Below are positions 8,229 through 16,440 of a stretch of 64,000 nucleotides of DNA, one piece after another. A model generated the notes under the pieces. It was not told the DNA's origin. It did no database searches and saw only the letters and a program-made list of their open reading frames with translations. This DNA comes from JARFQH01 sp963825595 (lineage in GTDB: Bacteria; Desulfobacterota; Desulfobacteria; Desulfobacterales; SG8-13). The stretch lies in contig CAWGUE010000011.1 of the NCBI GenBank assembly GCA_963825595.1, positions 62,001 to 126,000 of the forward strand, in the 5' to 3' direction. The translations under genes and the position numbers were made by a program. Each line of letters opens with the position of its first letter. The first letter of the stretch is position 1.

Positions 8229-9281
8229 TTATCTGCCGCCGGCTCCACCACCTGAACCGCCACCGCCACCGGATCCACCACCACCGCCCGAGCCACCGCT
8301 GCCGCCCGAGCCACCGCTGCCGCCGGACCCCCCGCCTGAACCGTCACCACCACCCGAGCCGCCGCTGCCGCCTGCTCCGCCACTACCGCCGGAACCACCG
8401 CCCGAGCCGCCACTACCACCGGATCCGCCGCCTGAAACACCGCTGCCTTGACCCGAAACACCGGTTTGCCCGCCGGCGGCTCCCGCTATCCCCTGGAATC
8501 CTTTACCTTCCTGCATGGCAGCGGTAAATCCCTGCGCCAGGTTTTGCGGATTGGTGTGCTGGGCCTGATTCACAAACGCGCTGTGAAGGGCGCTCATATC
8601 CTCATGACTGAAGCCCTTGGATAACGCCTGGGCGAGCATGCCGGTAACGGCCTGCGAGGGGACACCGAGTCGTGAGACGTCGCGGGCGGTCTGAAAACTC
8701 TCCAACGCCAGGCTGTAAGCCTGTTCGGCGTTCATGGAACTGGCATGCTGCTGGAGCTGGCCGATAATCTCATCGGCATCCGCCTTCGATAACCCGGCAG
8801 CGAGGCTGGCCGCCAGGACCTGCCCCAGGTTTTGCGCACGGCTTGGCTGTTCGGTGAGTCTTGCTGCGTGCTGAAAGGCGAACGAATTCCGTGCCTGGAC
8901 CGTTTCCATAGCGCCCACAATCAGGGCCGGAGGCACGTTTTTGGCCATGCCCTCGAAGGCCTTGTTCATGAGTGGTTGCACGGGTGTGCCGCTGATCTTG
9001 GCCTCGACCAGCAGTGCGTGGGCCCTCTGCACCTGCTGCTCGTCAAACTGGTGTTGCAGCATGGCCTTGGTGAGCTCGATAACCGGCTGTGGTGCCAGAC
9101 CGCTTTGGATGGCCTGCCGGGCGCTGACCTTTACGGCTACCGATGAGTTGGCCGGCAGGCTGTCATCGACCGTATCGCCCAGTGCTACCGCAGCAGACAG
9201 CAACATAAAAAGCGTCGAAGTTATGGCGATAAAGCGAAAAGATAGGCTTTCAGGCTTTTGGTGAAGCGTTGAAGCTATCAT
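8229..9281 (-). CDS. Secreted protein with helical N-domain and long Gly/Ser-rich tail
   Basis: 350 residues. A signal peptide with a hydrophobic core at about 17-34 ends near AVALG. Residues about 40-260 are Ala/Gln/Leu-rich and look all-helical, with repeats of the type AQALSKGFSHEDMSALHSAF. From about residue 265 to the end the sequence is almost only Gly and Ser (GGSGGSGG units). It is 33 bases downstream of the lipoprotein gene at 9315-9641 and clearly co-transcribed with the sigma/anti-sigma pair. Gly/Ser tails usually act as flexible linkers or self-associating matrix segments. The function is unknown; a cell-surface or extracellular structural role controlled by the ECF factor is inferred. 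Confidence 0.85.
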   Translation of the reverse strand: MIASTLHQKPESLSFRFIAITSTLFMLLSAAVALGDTVDDSLPANSSVAVKVSARQAIQSGLAPQPVIELTKAMLQHQFDEQQVQRAHALLVEAKISGTPVQPLMNKAFEGMAKNVPPALIVGAMETVQARNSFAFQHAARLTEQPSRAQNLGQVLAASLAAGLSKADADEIIGQLQQHASSMNAEQAYSLALESFQTARDVSRLGVPSQAVTGMLAQALSKGFSHEDMSALHSAFVNQAQHTNPQNLAQGFTAAMQEGKGFQGIAGAAGGQTGVSGQGSGVSGGGSGGSGGSGGGSGGSGGAGGSGGSGGGDGSGGGSGGSGGSGGSGGSGGGGGSGGGGGSGGGAGGR

Positions 9282-9314
9282 TGTTGAAAGACCCCTCTTC
9301 TTTTGAGTCCGTCC

Positions 9315-9641
9315 CTACTCAGGGACGTAAATACAATTGCGCGAGCCAAAGTCGTCCTTTTCGTAAAATTTACATTCAGGCACGTACACGGTCCCGTCGA
9401 CGAGGTAAAAATATCGAAATTCAGAGTTGGCTGCCACGGTAACCGCCCAGCGTGAAGCGCTTATCTTATTGGCCATATGCGGACTGTAGGCATCCAGTGA
9501 AGAGGCGAATGCCACCCCCCGGGCCTCGGGTGCCTTGAGATAGAATGTCACCCGATCCGACTGCCGCTGGTGATAGTGGGGTGCCGCACACCCGGCAAGG
9601 TATAGAGCGGCAACCACGAGTTGGAATATTCGTAGTTTCAC
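9315..9641 (-). CDS. Small lipoprotein with a CBM48/AMPK-type E-set domain
   Basis: 108 residues. The lipobox LAGC puts the lipidated Cys at residue 18. The rest (RVTFYLKAPEARGVAFASS, RWAVTVAANSEFRYFYLVDG, KFYEKDDFGSRNCIYVPE) has the strand pattern and final DDFG-x-x-N-x-I motif of the glycogen-binding early-set domains fused to AMPK-beta and branching enzymes. The same end motif occurs in the adjacent anti-sigma factor. Its start overlaps the anti-sigma stop by 4 bases, so the two are translationally coupled. A role as an envelope partner or sensor for the anti-sigma factor, binding glycan or the Gly-rich products, is inferred. Confidence 0.8.
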   Translation of the reverse strand: MKLRIFQLVVAALYLAGCAAPHYHQRQSDRVTFYLKAPEARGVAFASSLDAYSPHMANKISASRWAVTVAANSEFRYFYLVDGTVYVPECKFYEKDDFGSRNCIYVPE

Positions 9642-10198
9642 GTCTTCAGGTTCACGGCCAGAATCGAGTTCTCGCCGCCGAAATCATCTTTTTCACGAAT
9701 AGATATCGTTGGGTCGGGGATCCGCTTGTGTCCCTCGATAATGTAGCACAGACGATGTTCGCCGGCCGGCACTTCGAGAACCGCCTCCCAGTAACCGCTG
9801 GTGCCGCTTCTCTTCATGGGCACGGCCGACCAGCCAAGGAAACTGCCGGTGATCTCCACCTGTTTCACATCGGGCTGATACAGGACGAACCGGTGCGTCG
9901 TCAAAAGAGACACCTCCTGCTGCGGCATTACGAAGAACATTATCAACGCTGCGGCTGCCAGACCGGCGGCAAACGTGCCGACCGGCCGCAAAAATGGCAT
10001 CGAAAATCGGCGTTTTTCACGAAATACAACGGTCGGCACGCGGTCGACAACCTCCCCGCGCACCAGCTTTTCCTGCTGCAGCAGGTCCACGGCGTCGTCT
10101 TTAAAGCGCGCCTGTCCATGCACGGTTTCGACGAACACGATCTTTTCATCCAGGTCGAGCTCATCGTCTATGTAACTGCTTATTAGATATTCTTTCAT
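9638..10198 (-). CDS. Transmembrane anti-sigma factor with a periplasmic glycogen-binding-like domain
   Basis: 186 residues. An N-terminal cytoplasmic part (SSYIDDELDLDEKIVFVETVH, residues 7-27) resembles anti-sigma domains that lack the zinc HxxxCxxC motif. A single membrane helix lies at about 73-91. Residues 104-186 form an E-set/CBM48-like domain (VEITGSFLGWSAVPM, GYWEAVLEVPAGEHRLCYII, KDDFGGENSI) with the aromatic residues Trp123 and Trp137. The stop codon overlaps the next lipoprotein, and the start overlaps the sigma gene end by 4 bases. The layout predicts that it sequesters the ECF factor until the outer domain senses a signal. An anti-sigma factor with this kind of sensor is unusual in my experience. 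Confidence 0.85.
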   Translation of the reverse strand: MKEYLISSYIDDELDLDEKIVFVETVHGQARFKDDAVDLLQQEKLVRGEVVDRVPTVVFREKRRFSMPFLRPVGTFAAGLAAAALIMFFVMPQQEVSLLTTHRFVLYQPDVKQVEITGSFLGWSAVPMKRSGTSGYWEAVLEVPAGEHRLCYIIEGHKRIPDPTISIREKDDFGGENSILAVNLKT

Positions 10199-10671
10199 CC
10201 TTCACCTGCGTTCATCATTTCCTTGAGTTTCACCCGGGCACGGTGAACCCGGACTTTGACATTACCCTCACTGGTACCGGTGACCCGTGCGATCTCCCGG
10301 TAGGTCAGGTCGCTGCTGACCGCCAGCGATAGGGCATCGCGCTCCTCCGGCGCCAGTTTCTGCATGGCGGCCAATACCCGGCGGTAGTCTTCGCGCACCA
10401 GCAGTTGCGTTTCCGGGTTGGGCTGGGGATTCCCCGGTTCCTCGAACGACGTTGAATCGGTGTCCTTTTTGCGGTAGCCGTCGATGAGGGCGTTCCTGGC
10501 AATGGTGTAAAGCAGGGTCGGGCTTAACTCCGCTTCACCGTACTTTTCCAGGTACCGTGTAAAGCTCTCCTGCAGGATATCGCTCGACAGGTGGTAATCT
10601 CCCGTGCTCCGCATCAGGTATCCAAAAAGCCGATCCCGGTGTTTCCTATAAAATTCCCTGAATTGTCCCAC
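10195..10671 (-). CDS. ECF-subfamily RNA polymerase sigma factor
   Basis: 158 residues, usual for ECF factors. Region 2 (FREFYRKHRDRLFGYLMRSTGDYHLSSDILQESF) and region 4 (LTYREIARVTGTSEGNVKVRVHRARVKLKEM) are both present. It is the first gene of a four-gene minus-strand operon (sigma, anti-sigma, lipoprotein, Gly/Ser protein) with two 4-base overlaps. The start is GTG at 10671. The putative autoregulated promoter at 10683-10709 lies so close that the mRNA would be nearly leaderless, and no Shine-Dalgarno site is seen. Either the transcript is leaderless or a second promoter further upstream is used. Confidence 0.92.
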   Translation of the reverse strand: MGQFREFYRKHRDRLFGYLMRSTGDYHLSSDILQESFTRYLEKYGEAELSPTLLYTIARNALIDGYRKKDTDSTSFEEPGNPQPNPETQLLVREDYRRVLAAMQKLAPEERDALSLAVSSDLTYREIARVTGTSEGNVKVRVHRARVKLKEMMNAGEG

Positions 10672-10682
10672 TGTTATTAATA

Positions 10683-10709
10683 AAACGGATGAACCGGTAA
10701 AAGGTTACA
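10683..10709 (-). promoter_or_regulatory. Autoregulatory ECF promoter, TGTAAC-N16-CGTTT
   Basis: On the minus strand TGTAAC (10709-10704) is followed after 16 bases by CGTTT (10687-10683). It shares the block TTTTGTAACCTTTT, the spacing and the -10 box with 7549-7575. ECF promoters typically have an AAC in the -35 box and a CGT in the -10 box, so this fits target sites of the sigma factor encoded just downstream. Confidence 0.75.
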
Positions 10710-10962
10710 AAATAAGAACCATTTCGGTGCATACCAGTTGAATGTCCTCGGATGCAAGCCAATGCTTGTCATACTTTAAGGCAACGGTCCGATTATGAAA
10801 TCAAAAGACGCAAGGGGTACGATAGGAGGGTCAAGCGTTAACTCAGAGAGCTTCTGCCACTTCCCAGCGAATCCTTGCGCCTTCACGGATTCAGTACAGA
10901 AGTCCTCTTTTGATGTAAAGCAAAAAGAGAGTCCCGAACAAAAAGCGGATAAAAATTGATTA

Positions 10963-11150
10963 GAAGCCAACTCAAAATTAGGATTTTGGTTAAAGGTCAA
11001 GGCGGATTCAAGTTTCCCCGTTGTGCGGGATTCCCCGCCTGATCGATTCTTCTTTGTGGGTCGCAGCCCGCAGGCATACTGAAGTATGTCGAGGACGTGA
11101 AACGAGAAACCAACGCGGAGATTGGGCCAAAAGACCATTTTGAGATGGCA
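10963..11150 (+). repeat. MITE-like element, family 1, copy A
   Basis: The left end AAGCCAACTCAAAATTAGGA and right end CCATTTTGAGATGGC are imperfect inverted repeats. The interior shares GTGCGGGATTCC, CCGCCTGATCGATTCTTCTT and the GGTCGCAGCCCGCAGGCATA stretch with copies B (32108), C (33748) and D (53380). It has no coding capacity. The left half is more diverged than in B and C. Confidence 0.75.
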
Positions 11151-11228
11151 TCTAGGCTGTAACAGGGCACGGTCTGGATGGTAATGCAAGCGTAGTTTGA
11201 AGGATCGGTCATTGGATAGAACGTGATG

Positions 11229-12788
11229 CTATGCGTTGATTTGGTATCGATTGATTTTGTTCAGTAATCCCTGCCGGGTGAGCCCCAGGATACGCGCTGC
11301 CTGGGAGCGGTTTCCCTTTGAGGCTTGCAGGGCCCGTGTCACCATGTGTCGTTCAATTCTTTCTATGGCCTCCGGCAATGTCACGTTTTCGGCACTCGCT
11401 GCCGGATCTGCGACTCTGGTCCCGGCGATCTTCTCCGACAGATAGGCGGCTTTGATCTCCTTGTCGTCACCGGCCAGGGTCAAGGCTCTCTCGATCTCAT
11501 TCTCCAGTTCTCTGATATTGCCCGGCCAGTCAAACTGCATCAACAGTTCCAGCGCCGGCGGCGCCAGTCGCGCTTTCGGCCGTTTGAATTTTTGGGACAG
11601 TTTTTTGATAAAGTGATCAACCAGGATCGGAATGTCCTCCTTTCTGCTCCTGAGAGGAGGCAGCACGATAGGAAATACATGCAGGCGGTAGTAGAGGTCG
11701 TCTCTGAAACGACCTTTTTTGACTTCCTCCAGGAGATCGCGATTAGAAGAGGCGATCAGCCTGAAATCGACCCGGTGATAGCGGTTACCGCCAACAGGCC
11801 TGACCTGGCCCTCCTGCAGGACCCTCAAGATCTTGGTCTGCATGGTATGCGGCATGTCGGCGATTTCATCTAGAAAAACCGTTCCACCGTCCGCCATTTC
11901 AAAAAGTCCCTTTTTGTCGACCACAGCACCTGTAAATGCGCCTTTTACGTGACCGAAAAGCTCGCTTTCGAGTAGATTTTCCGTCAGGGCGCCGCAGTTT
12001 TCAGCGACAAAGGGCTTGCCCTTAAAGGGGCTGTTGTAATGGATGGCTTTGGCGAACAATTCTTTCCCCGTTCCGGTTTCTCCTTGGATGAACACGGTTG
12101 TCATCGTCCCGACAACTTTACCCAACAGTTCGAAGACCCTTTTCATGGCCGGACTCGATCCGATGATGCCCTGCAGATTGAACCGGTCACGCACCTCCGA
12201 CATTAGCCTCAGATTTTCTTTTTCCAAATTGTCGGCATGGGCTTTAATGTTGCCATAAAGTTTTGCATTTTCGACGGCAATTGCGATGGTACCGGATAAG
12301 ATTTCCATCAACAGCGAATCTTTTCGGGTAAAAAGCCCGCTGCGCTTGTTCAACGCGTACAATACGCCGATAATCTCGTTGCGCGATTTTAGCGGCACGC
12401 AAATCATGGATCGGGTGATAAAATCCTTTTGGATATCGAGATCGGCAGAATACCTGTCGTCTTTTGAAACATCAGGAATGGTTACCGGTTGTTTATTGTG
12501 ATAGACCCATCCGGCCACACCGTAGTCGTCCGAGAACCGCATTTGGGACATATTTTCATCAGCACCGTTATGTTGTTCTTCGGCCGTGCGGATAAAATAG
12601 AATTCCTGGCTTTCAGCATCGTGCAAAGCGATAGATGCCCCCTCAATATCGAAAACCGAATTCATTTTTTTCAGGATGCTGCGGAGCATCTTGTCCAGAT
12701 CGTCGATTGCGTGGATTGACGTCGAGAGATCGTACAGGAGGGTCAGGTCATCATTGGTAAGACAGACTCCTTGAATCGGCTCGGCCAT
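11229..12788 (-). CDS. Sigma-54-dependent transcriptional activator with GAF sensor domain
   Basis: 519 residues. A GAF domain covers about 10-178, a short coiled linker 180-205, the AAA+ domain 208-430 and a Fis-type helix-turn-helix the last 40 residues (KGNRSQAARILGLTRQGLLNKI). Walker A GETGTGKE is at 236-243, the sigma-54-contacting GAFTGA at 283-288 and Walker B GGTVFLDE at 301-308, so it should be an active enhancer-binding ATPase. AAGGAG lies seven bases before the ATG. It is a lone gene. The GAF domain suggests control by a small ligand, possibly a cyclic nucleotide or redox/NO signal. Targets cannot be named from the sequence. Confidence 0.95.
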   Translation of the reverse strand: MAEPIQGVCLTNDDLTLLYDLSTSIHAIDDLDKMLRSILKKMNSVFDIEGASIALHDAESQEFYFIRTAEEQHNGADENMSQMRFSDDYGVAGWVYHNKQPVTIPDVSKDDRYSADLDIQKDFITRSMICVPLKSRNEIIGVLYALNKRSGLFTRKDSLLMEILSGTIAIAVENAKLYGNIKAHADNLEKENLRLMSEVRDRFNLQGIIGSSPAMKRVFELLGKVVGTMTTVFIQGETGTGKELFAKAIHYNSPFKGKPFVAENCGALTENLLESELFGHVKGAFTGAVVDKKGLFEMADGGTVFLDEIADMPHTMQTKILRVLQEGQVRPVGGNRYHRVDFRLIASSNRDLLEEVKKGRFRDDLYYRLHVFPIVLPPLRSRKEDIPILVDHFIKKLSQKFKRPKARLAPPALELLMQFDWPGNIRELENEIERALTLAGDDKEIKAAYLSEKIAGTRVADPAASAENVTLPEAIERIERHMVTRALQASKGNRSQAARILGLTRQGLLNKINRYQINA

Positions 12789-13170
12789 CGCCAGTCTCCT
12801 TGTCTCTTTTTATAATGAATTATTTGCCTGTCTGCCTAAAAAATATTCATGAAATATGTAGCTTGACCACGAAAAGAACCCCAATGGGCTGACTATTAAG
12901 TAAGCATATAGATTGAATATATGTCAACTTAATTTACACATGTAAAGGCTCTTTGCAAAAGCCGGCGTCGCCATAAAACGAGTTATTAAAATAAAACATC
13001 ACAATACCCGTAGGTTAGTGATGATTCCAGGGTTTCTTCCCGAAAGACGCGTTTTGGCATCAAAACTGCTTTAACATGATTTAGAATTCTTTGGGATTAT
13101 TGATGAATGCATCTGATAATAGCCGGCTCACCCTGATGGGCGAACTGGCAAAACAGCAGGGAAGGGTGGC
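12789..13170. other. Intergenic region upstream of the sigma-54 regulator
   Basis: About 380 bases, AT-rich near the regulator. The only ORF seen is a 29-codon frame at 13103-13192 that overlaps the start of the next small gene in another frame. It could be a leader for translational coupling but has no good ribosome-binding site. Confidence 0.4.
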
Positions 13171-13380
13171 ATGGAGACACTGGATGAACTGATCAAAGCC
13201 CTATCCGCATCGGAGGTCAGGGTTCGCAACTGCCGGGCGCGGGCGACCTGCACGTGTAAACTATGCGGGGAGCCGGCCCGGTGGTTCCGGGATGCCGTTT
13301 CGGAATTCGAATACCGAATTTCAGCGATCTGCCAGAGATGTCAGGACAGATACTTTCATTCCGGCAATGAACGATATTAG
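13171..13380 (+). CDS. Small zinc-finger-like protein, unknown function
   Basis: 69 residues. A first Cys pair CKLC (with CTCK just before) and a second pair CQRC, about 25 residues apart, form a likely four-Cys zinc site. The segment between them (GEPARWFRDAVSEFEYRISAI) is hydrophilic. GGAAGGGTGG lies just before the ATG at 13171. No partner gene is apparent; a cupin gene lies convergent downstream. I do not recognise the family. Confidence 0.5.
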   Translation: METLDELIKALSASEVRVRNCRARATCTCKLCGEPARWFRDAVSEFEYRISAICQRCQDRYFHSGNERY

Positions 13381-13596
13381 AACACATCGCAAAAATAGTC
13401 TCTGTGCCCATGGGGGAGCTGTTATGCAGCGACTCAAAATGCTCACATTCGAGCTGCGGGATGCTCCGCGTTTTCGTCGTTTCAAGCCTTGACCTGAACC
13501 CTGATTCTTATTTTTAAGACACGTGCGAATAATACGGCAGCCGGATCCGAAAGGCCCGTCCGGTGCACATGGAAGATATCCCGGGGTTGAAAACGA

Positions 13597-13917
13597 CTAT
13601 TTGTAGTCTTCGCGCACGGGACAGAAAACATCCATAATTTCGCAGTCGGTTATGGCCCGCCCCGAATGGGGTACATCTGAGGGGATCGTCACAATCTGGC
13701 CGGGGATCATCCGGTAGGTTTCATCCCCAACGGTCAACTCCATTTCACCTTCCGTGATAACGGAGACCTGCTCGTGAGGGTGCGCGTGCTCGGGTAAGGT
13801 CGATCCGGCGGCAACTGAAAAAAAACCAATGGTCATTTTTTCGCTGTGAACGAATCTGACCTTGAACCCTTCAACCGGTTCCCGCTCTTCGATACGATTC
13901 AATTCCATGTGTGGCAT
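13597..13917 (-). CDS. Single-domain cupin protein
   Basis: 106 residues from the ATG at 13917, which has AAAGGA eight bases upstream; an in-frame GTG six codons earlier (13935) lacks such a site. The cupin core is clear: motif 1 SVAAGSTLPEHAHPHEQVSVITEGEMEL holds the metal-binding His residues and Glu, and motif 2 IPGQIVTIPSDVPHSGRAI holds the last His. Single cupins of this size bind a divalent metal and serve as dioxygenases, isomerases or ligand sensors. Nothing nearby fixes the substrate. Confidence 0.85.
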   Translation of the reverse strand: MPHMELNRIEEREPVEGFKVRFVHSEKMTIGFFSVAAGSTLPEHAHPHEQVSVITEGEMELTVGDETYRMIPGQIVTIPSDVPHSGRAITDCEIMDVFCPVREDYK

Positions 13918-14120
13918 ATCGATTTTCCTTTCCACTTAACCTTCGGTCAAAAGTGTAATTTTCCGTTTTTTATCAGAGTTTCGAAAAATAAGAAAGCCAT
14001 AGCCGCAGTGCGTTCTGTATCACGGTTGCCGTCAACTTAAAGATGATTATGATTTCTCGTATCGCCGATTCGTTGGCGTAATGTCCTGCAAAGGCGGGAT
14101 TGTCAGCCATGCACAGTGAA

Positions 14121-14212
14121 ACCCCAATTGAGCGTTTCATATTTTCGAAATGTCAAAATTAAAAAATTTAGAAGGAATTCAGCCAATTTGATTTTCGAAA
14201 ATATAAAACTCT
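14121..14212. repeat. TIR element family 2, copy without the inner insertion (empty-site form)
   Basis: The left end ACCCCAATTGAGCGTTTCAT, with TTTTCGAAAT, and the right end, with TTTTCGAAAAT and TAAAACTC, are imperfect inverted repeats. Compared with 26298-26503 it keeps both ends and the GGAATTC-x-GCC segment but lacks about 98 interior bases. Confidence 0.8.
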
Positions 14213-14230
14213 ACGGGATTTCCAATTTTT

Positions 14231-14330
14231 ATCCGCCACAGGCGGATCACCGCATCTTCCCGTAAGCGGGATCCGCATAGCCGATCCCGCCGGTGGCGGG
14301 ACGGAACGACATTTTCTCCCGCGGGGCGGG
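14231..14330. repeat. Cluster of four short GC-rich palindromes
   Basis: GATCCGCC-type and CCCGC-type mini-palindromes follow one another: TCCGCC..GGCGGA (14232-14247), CCCG..CGGG (14259-14270), CCCGCC..GGCGGG (14286-14300) and CCCGC..GCGGG (14318-14330). They could form hairpins in the leader before the peptidase gene or be a REP-like cluster. Confidence 0.55.
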
Positions 14331-14510
14331 ATTTCGCTATGCTCAACTTGCTCATCTGCGGCAACGTCGCCAAAGGCGAGCATGCCTTATAAATCGCTCG
14401 ATTCGGGTAAATATTATCATATCGCCACAGGCGTTGAGCCCGGGGGGCATCCACTGCGATTGATGCGACGGTTCGACCATAAAAAATACAGCCATTTCCA
14501 GGAGGGTAGA

Positions 14511-16325
14511 GTGACGAATAAATACGCGGCAAATTGGGATTTAATTAGCTATTTCCCCGCATTCAACGGGCCGCATATGCTGAGCTTCAAGTCGGATCTG
14601 GATCGAGACCTTACTGGGCTAAAGGTTAAGTTGGATAATTTGACGACCTTCACGGCGGAAAACAGCGAAACGTGGGCGTCAGTCTTAATCTCGACGGAAA
14701 ACATCTACAGTCGCCTGGGGCACCTTTCATCATACCTGAGTTGCCTCGAAGCCGCCCATGCGGAAAATGAGGACTATACGCTGGAGCGAGCAGGCCTGGT
14801 TCGCCGTTACGCGGCTTACGAAAAAAACGAAACCGCTATTCTTAAGGTCTTCAAAAAGCTAACCAAAAGGGTATTCTATACTTTCTGTGAGCGGTCGGGA
14901 ATGAAGGATATCCAATTTCATCTCGTGCGTTGGCGGGAGCGAGCCAAATACACCATGTCCCGCAAGGAAGAGGCACTGGCTTCGGATCTGAACATCGACG
15001 GCCTTTCGGCTTGGGGCCGACTGTATGACAAGATTACCGGTAAGCTGGAGTTCGAGTTTGTGTCCAAAGAAGGCCATGTGCAGCGACGGCCGATATCCCA
15101 GTGGCGTTCACTCATGTCACATTCTGACCGGACAGTTGGCCGGGCGGCATTCGAAGGAGGTAACCGTGCCTGGCGGAGTATTGAAGATGCATGCGCAACG
15201 GCCTTAAATGCCATTGCCGGAAGCCGCCTGACCCTCTATCGCCATCGCAAGGTAACACACTATATGGACCGGGCTTTATTTGAGGCCGCCATCCGTTCCG
15301 AAACCCTTGAGGCCATGTATCAGGCTGTACTTCAAAATCTTGACACGGCACGCGAAATTCTGCGGATTAAAGCGCGCTTTTTCGGCCGCAACGGGATTTG
15401 GTTTTTCGAGCGCGAAGCCCCCTTGCCCCTACCGGATTCGGGCCCCGTGGACTGGCCGCAGGCGGTTGAGATGGTCCACAGGGCTTTCGCTTCGTCCTAC
15501 CCCGCGCTGGCCGACTATTTCAGCGGTATGCTGAAAAAGCGTTGGATCGAATCCGAAGCGCGACCAGGCAAAAGACCGGGCGCTTTTTGCACCGGATCAT
15601 CTTTGATTGGAGAACAGCGGGTATATATGACCCACAACGGGACTTTGGGTGATGTGACCACGCTGGCCCATGAAGTCGGTCACGCCTGGCACGGCCACCT
15701 CTTGAAAAAAACACGGCCGTTTGCCAGGCGGTATCCCATGACACTGGCAGAGACCGCATCCATATTTGCCGAACATCTGCTCATCGAAAGTCTATACAAA
15801 GATTCGGAGCTTGACCATCGACAGAAACTTGGGCTATTGGACACCGAGTTGACGGCTGCGGCTGTTTTTTTACTCGACATCACAACCCGGTATGAATTTG
15901 AAAAAGCATTTTACGAAGAACGCCAAGAAGGGGAGGTGTCTGTTTCCCGACTCAAGGATCTTATGGTCGAGACTCAGCGTAGAATTTACGGGAACGCCTT
16001 GCTGATCGATGGTGTAGATCCGTACTTCTGGGCTTCAAAACTTCACTTCTTCATCACTGATACGGCTTTTTATAATTTCCCATATACTTTCGGATACTTG
16101 CTGGCTCGGTCGATATTTCAACGGTTTCGTCTCGAGGGCGCGGCTTTTTTACCTGAATACGAGTCGTTTCTAATGATCTCCGGCAGCAATTCCGTTGAAG
16201 AAGTGAGCCGCCGCGCATTGAAATTTGAAATAACCGATCCGTCATTTTGGGCGCAGGAAATTCAGCGTCTTCAAGAGCCATTGGAAAAATACCGCGAAGA
16301 GATGACGCGGGAGCTGGAAGGGTGA
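14511..16325 (+). CDS. M3-family oligoendopeptidase (PepF-like), first of two paralogs
   Basis: 604 residues from GTG at 14511, which has AGGAGGG six bases upstream; the frame is open further left but without initiation signals, and the paralog at 21655 is 603 residues, which supports this start. The zinc site is intact: H387-E-V-G-H391 with the downstream ETASIFAE helix giving the third ligand. N-terminal helices (30-200) and the C-terminal FYNFPYTFGYL motif are typical of the oligoendopeptidase F group. It degrades short cytosolic peptides. It stands alone, preceded by a GC-palindrome cluster. Confidence 0.93.
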   Translation: MTNKYAANWDLISYFPAFNGPHMLSFKSDLDRDLTGLKVKLDNLTTFTAENSETWASVLISTENIYSRLGHLSSYLSCLEAAHAENEDYTLERAGLVRRYAAYEKNETAILKVFKKLTKRVFYTFCERSGMKDIQFHLVRWRERAKYTMSRKEEALASDLNIDGLSAWGRLYDKITGKLEFEFVSKEGHVQRRPISQWRSLMSHSDRTVGRAAFEGGNRAWRSIEDACATALNAIAGSRLTLYRHRKVTHYMDRALFEAAIRSETLEAMYQAVLQNLDTAREILRIKARFFGRNGIWFFEREAPLPLPDSGPVDWPQAVEMVHRAFASSYPALADYFSGMLKKRWIESEARPGKRPGAFCTGSSLIGEQRVYMTHNGTLGDVTTLAHEVGHAWHGHLLKKTRPFARRYPMTLAETASIFAEHLLIESLYKDSELDHRQKLGLLDTELTAAAVFLLDITTRYEFEKAFYEERQEGEVSVSRLKDLMVETQRRIYGNALLIDGVDPYFWASKLHFFITDTAFYNFPYTFGYLLARSIFQRFRLEGAAFLPEYESFLMISGSNSVEEVSRRALKFEITDPSFWAQEIQRLQEPLEKYREEMTRELEG

Positions 16326-16440
16326 TCACGGTGGACGGGTTTGCTCAACGGATGACTTAGACACTGGCGGTGTTATTGTTAAAGTATAACATGACAAAAA
16401 CGAAATAAATAATTGTAAATAATTAATAAATTAAATTTAA

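Noticed and set aside
14231..14330. A CRISPR-like array of short repeats
   Set aside because: The units are different palindromes without constant repeats or spacers.
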